DNA from: Circinella minor
Lineage: Eukaryota > Mucoromycota > Mucoromycetes > Mucorales > Lichtheimiaceae
DNA: 64,000 bases
Direction of reading: 5' to 3'
NCBI GenBank assembly: GCA_016758965.1
Contig: JAEPRB010000148.1
Span: forward strand, 37,813-101,812
Every line of letters starts with the position of its first letter. Position 1 is the first letter of the stretch. The notes below the pieces were generated by a model. The model did not search any database. It was not told the DNA's origin and worked only from the letters and a program-made list of their open reading frames with translations. Shown here piece by piece: positions 63,959 to 64,000 of the stretch. The position numbers and the translations under genes are program-made.

Positions 63959-64000
63959 CTTTCGACCTCAAGAGTGATGGTCTTGCCGGTGAGGGTCTTG
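63959..64000 (-). CDS. Ubiquitin-coding fragment, cut by window edge
   Basis: Read on the minus strand, the last 42 bases encode KTLTGKTITLEVE, which is residues 6-18 of ubiquitin, and are followed by AG and GTTAGC, a possible splice donor. Codons are C-ending (ACC, CTC, GGC, AAG), unlike the AT-rich codons elsewhere, as expected for a highly expressed ubiquitin gene. The start lies beyond 64000. No continuation (residues 19-76) can be seen in the next 800 bp, so this is either an exon before an unusually long intron or a truncated copy. Confidence 0.6.

Noticed and set aside
1..64000. tRNA, rRNA or CRISPR arrays
   Set aside because: Looked for tRNA B-box-like motifs and regularly spaced identical repeats by eye and found none; CRISPR is not expected in a fungal nuclear genome.

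Overview
This window looks like nuclear DNA of an early-diverging filamentous fungus, most likely Mucoromycota (Mucorales-like). It is AT-rich, genes carry many short GT-AG introns (one gene has 20 exons, several exons are 10-36 nt), long AT-rich spacers contain small TA-flanked inverted-repeat elements, and the gene content is fungal (VTC polyphosphate complex, UapA-type purine permease, GH18 chitinase, Rax1-like RGS protein). All gene models were joined by hand from splice sites and reading frames, and each closes to an intact frame. No tRNA, rRNA or CRISPR array was recognised.

Layout. 1-3503: spacer with one inverted-repeat element. 3504-8637: two tail-to-tail paralogues with TPR, F-box and leucine-rich repeats (Dia2/Pof3-like order). 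8638-13249: spacer holding a decayed element with a pogo/Tigger-like transposase relic. 13250-15241: secreted pepsin-like protein that has lost its second catalytic aspartate. 15723-21999: SHPRH/Irc20-type SNF2-RING protein (20 exons). 22196-24361: F-box/LRR protein. 26669-29760: two membrane proteins of unknown function. 32393-37819: two minus-strand VTC genes, one catalytic (VTC4-like) and one with degenerate catalytic and phosphate-sensing sites. 38118-47404: a 20-exon gene of about 2,470 residues. 47746-50628: family X DNA polymerase (BRCT, Pol mu-like), divergent from it. 51286-55801: membrane-anchored chitinase and purine permease. 56298-59748: Rax1-like RGS membrane protein and a Lifeguard/BAX-inhibitor-1 protein. 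59749-64000: spacer with repeats, an inverted-repeat element and, at the edge, a ubiquitin-coding fragment.

The most striking item is the 38118-47404 gene. It joins a bacterial-type amino-methyltransferase domain (motif I FLGRGT, motif IV HPPY, order I then IV) to an array of chromatin-reader modules: a zinc-binding module, four Tudor-like repeats, AT-hooks, two ZZ-like fingers, an extended PHD finger and a GATA-like finger. It is a strong candidate for a chromatin-targeted DNA N6-adenine or N4-cytosine methyltransferase distinct from the MT-A70 family. Several neighbours (SHPRH/Irc20-like, Pol X, Dia2/Pof3-like F-box proteins) also act in genome maintenance, but nothing in the sequence shows that they are functionally linked.
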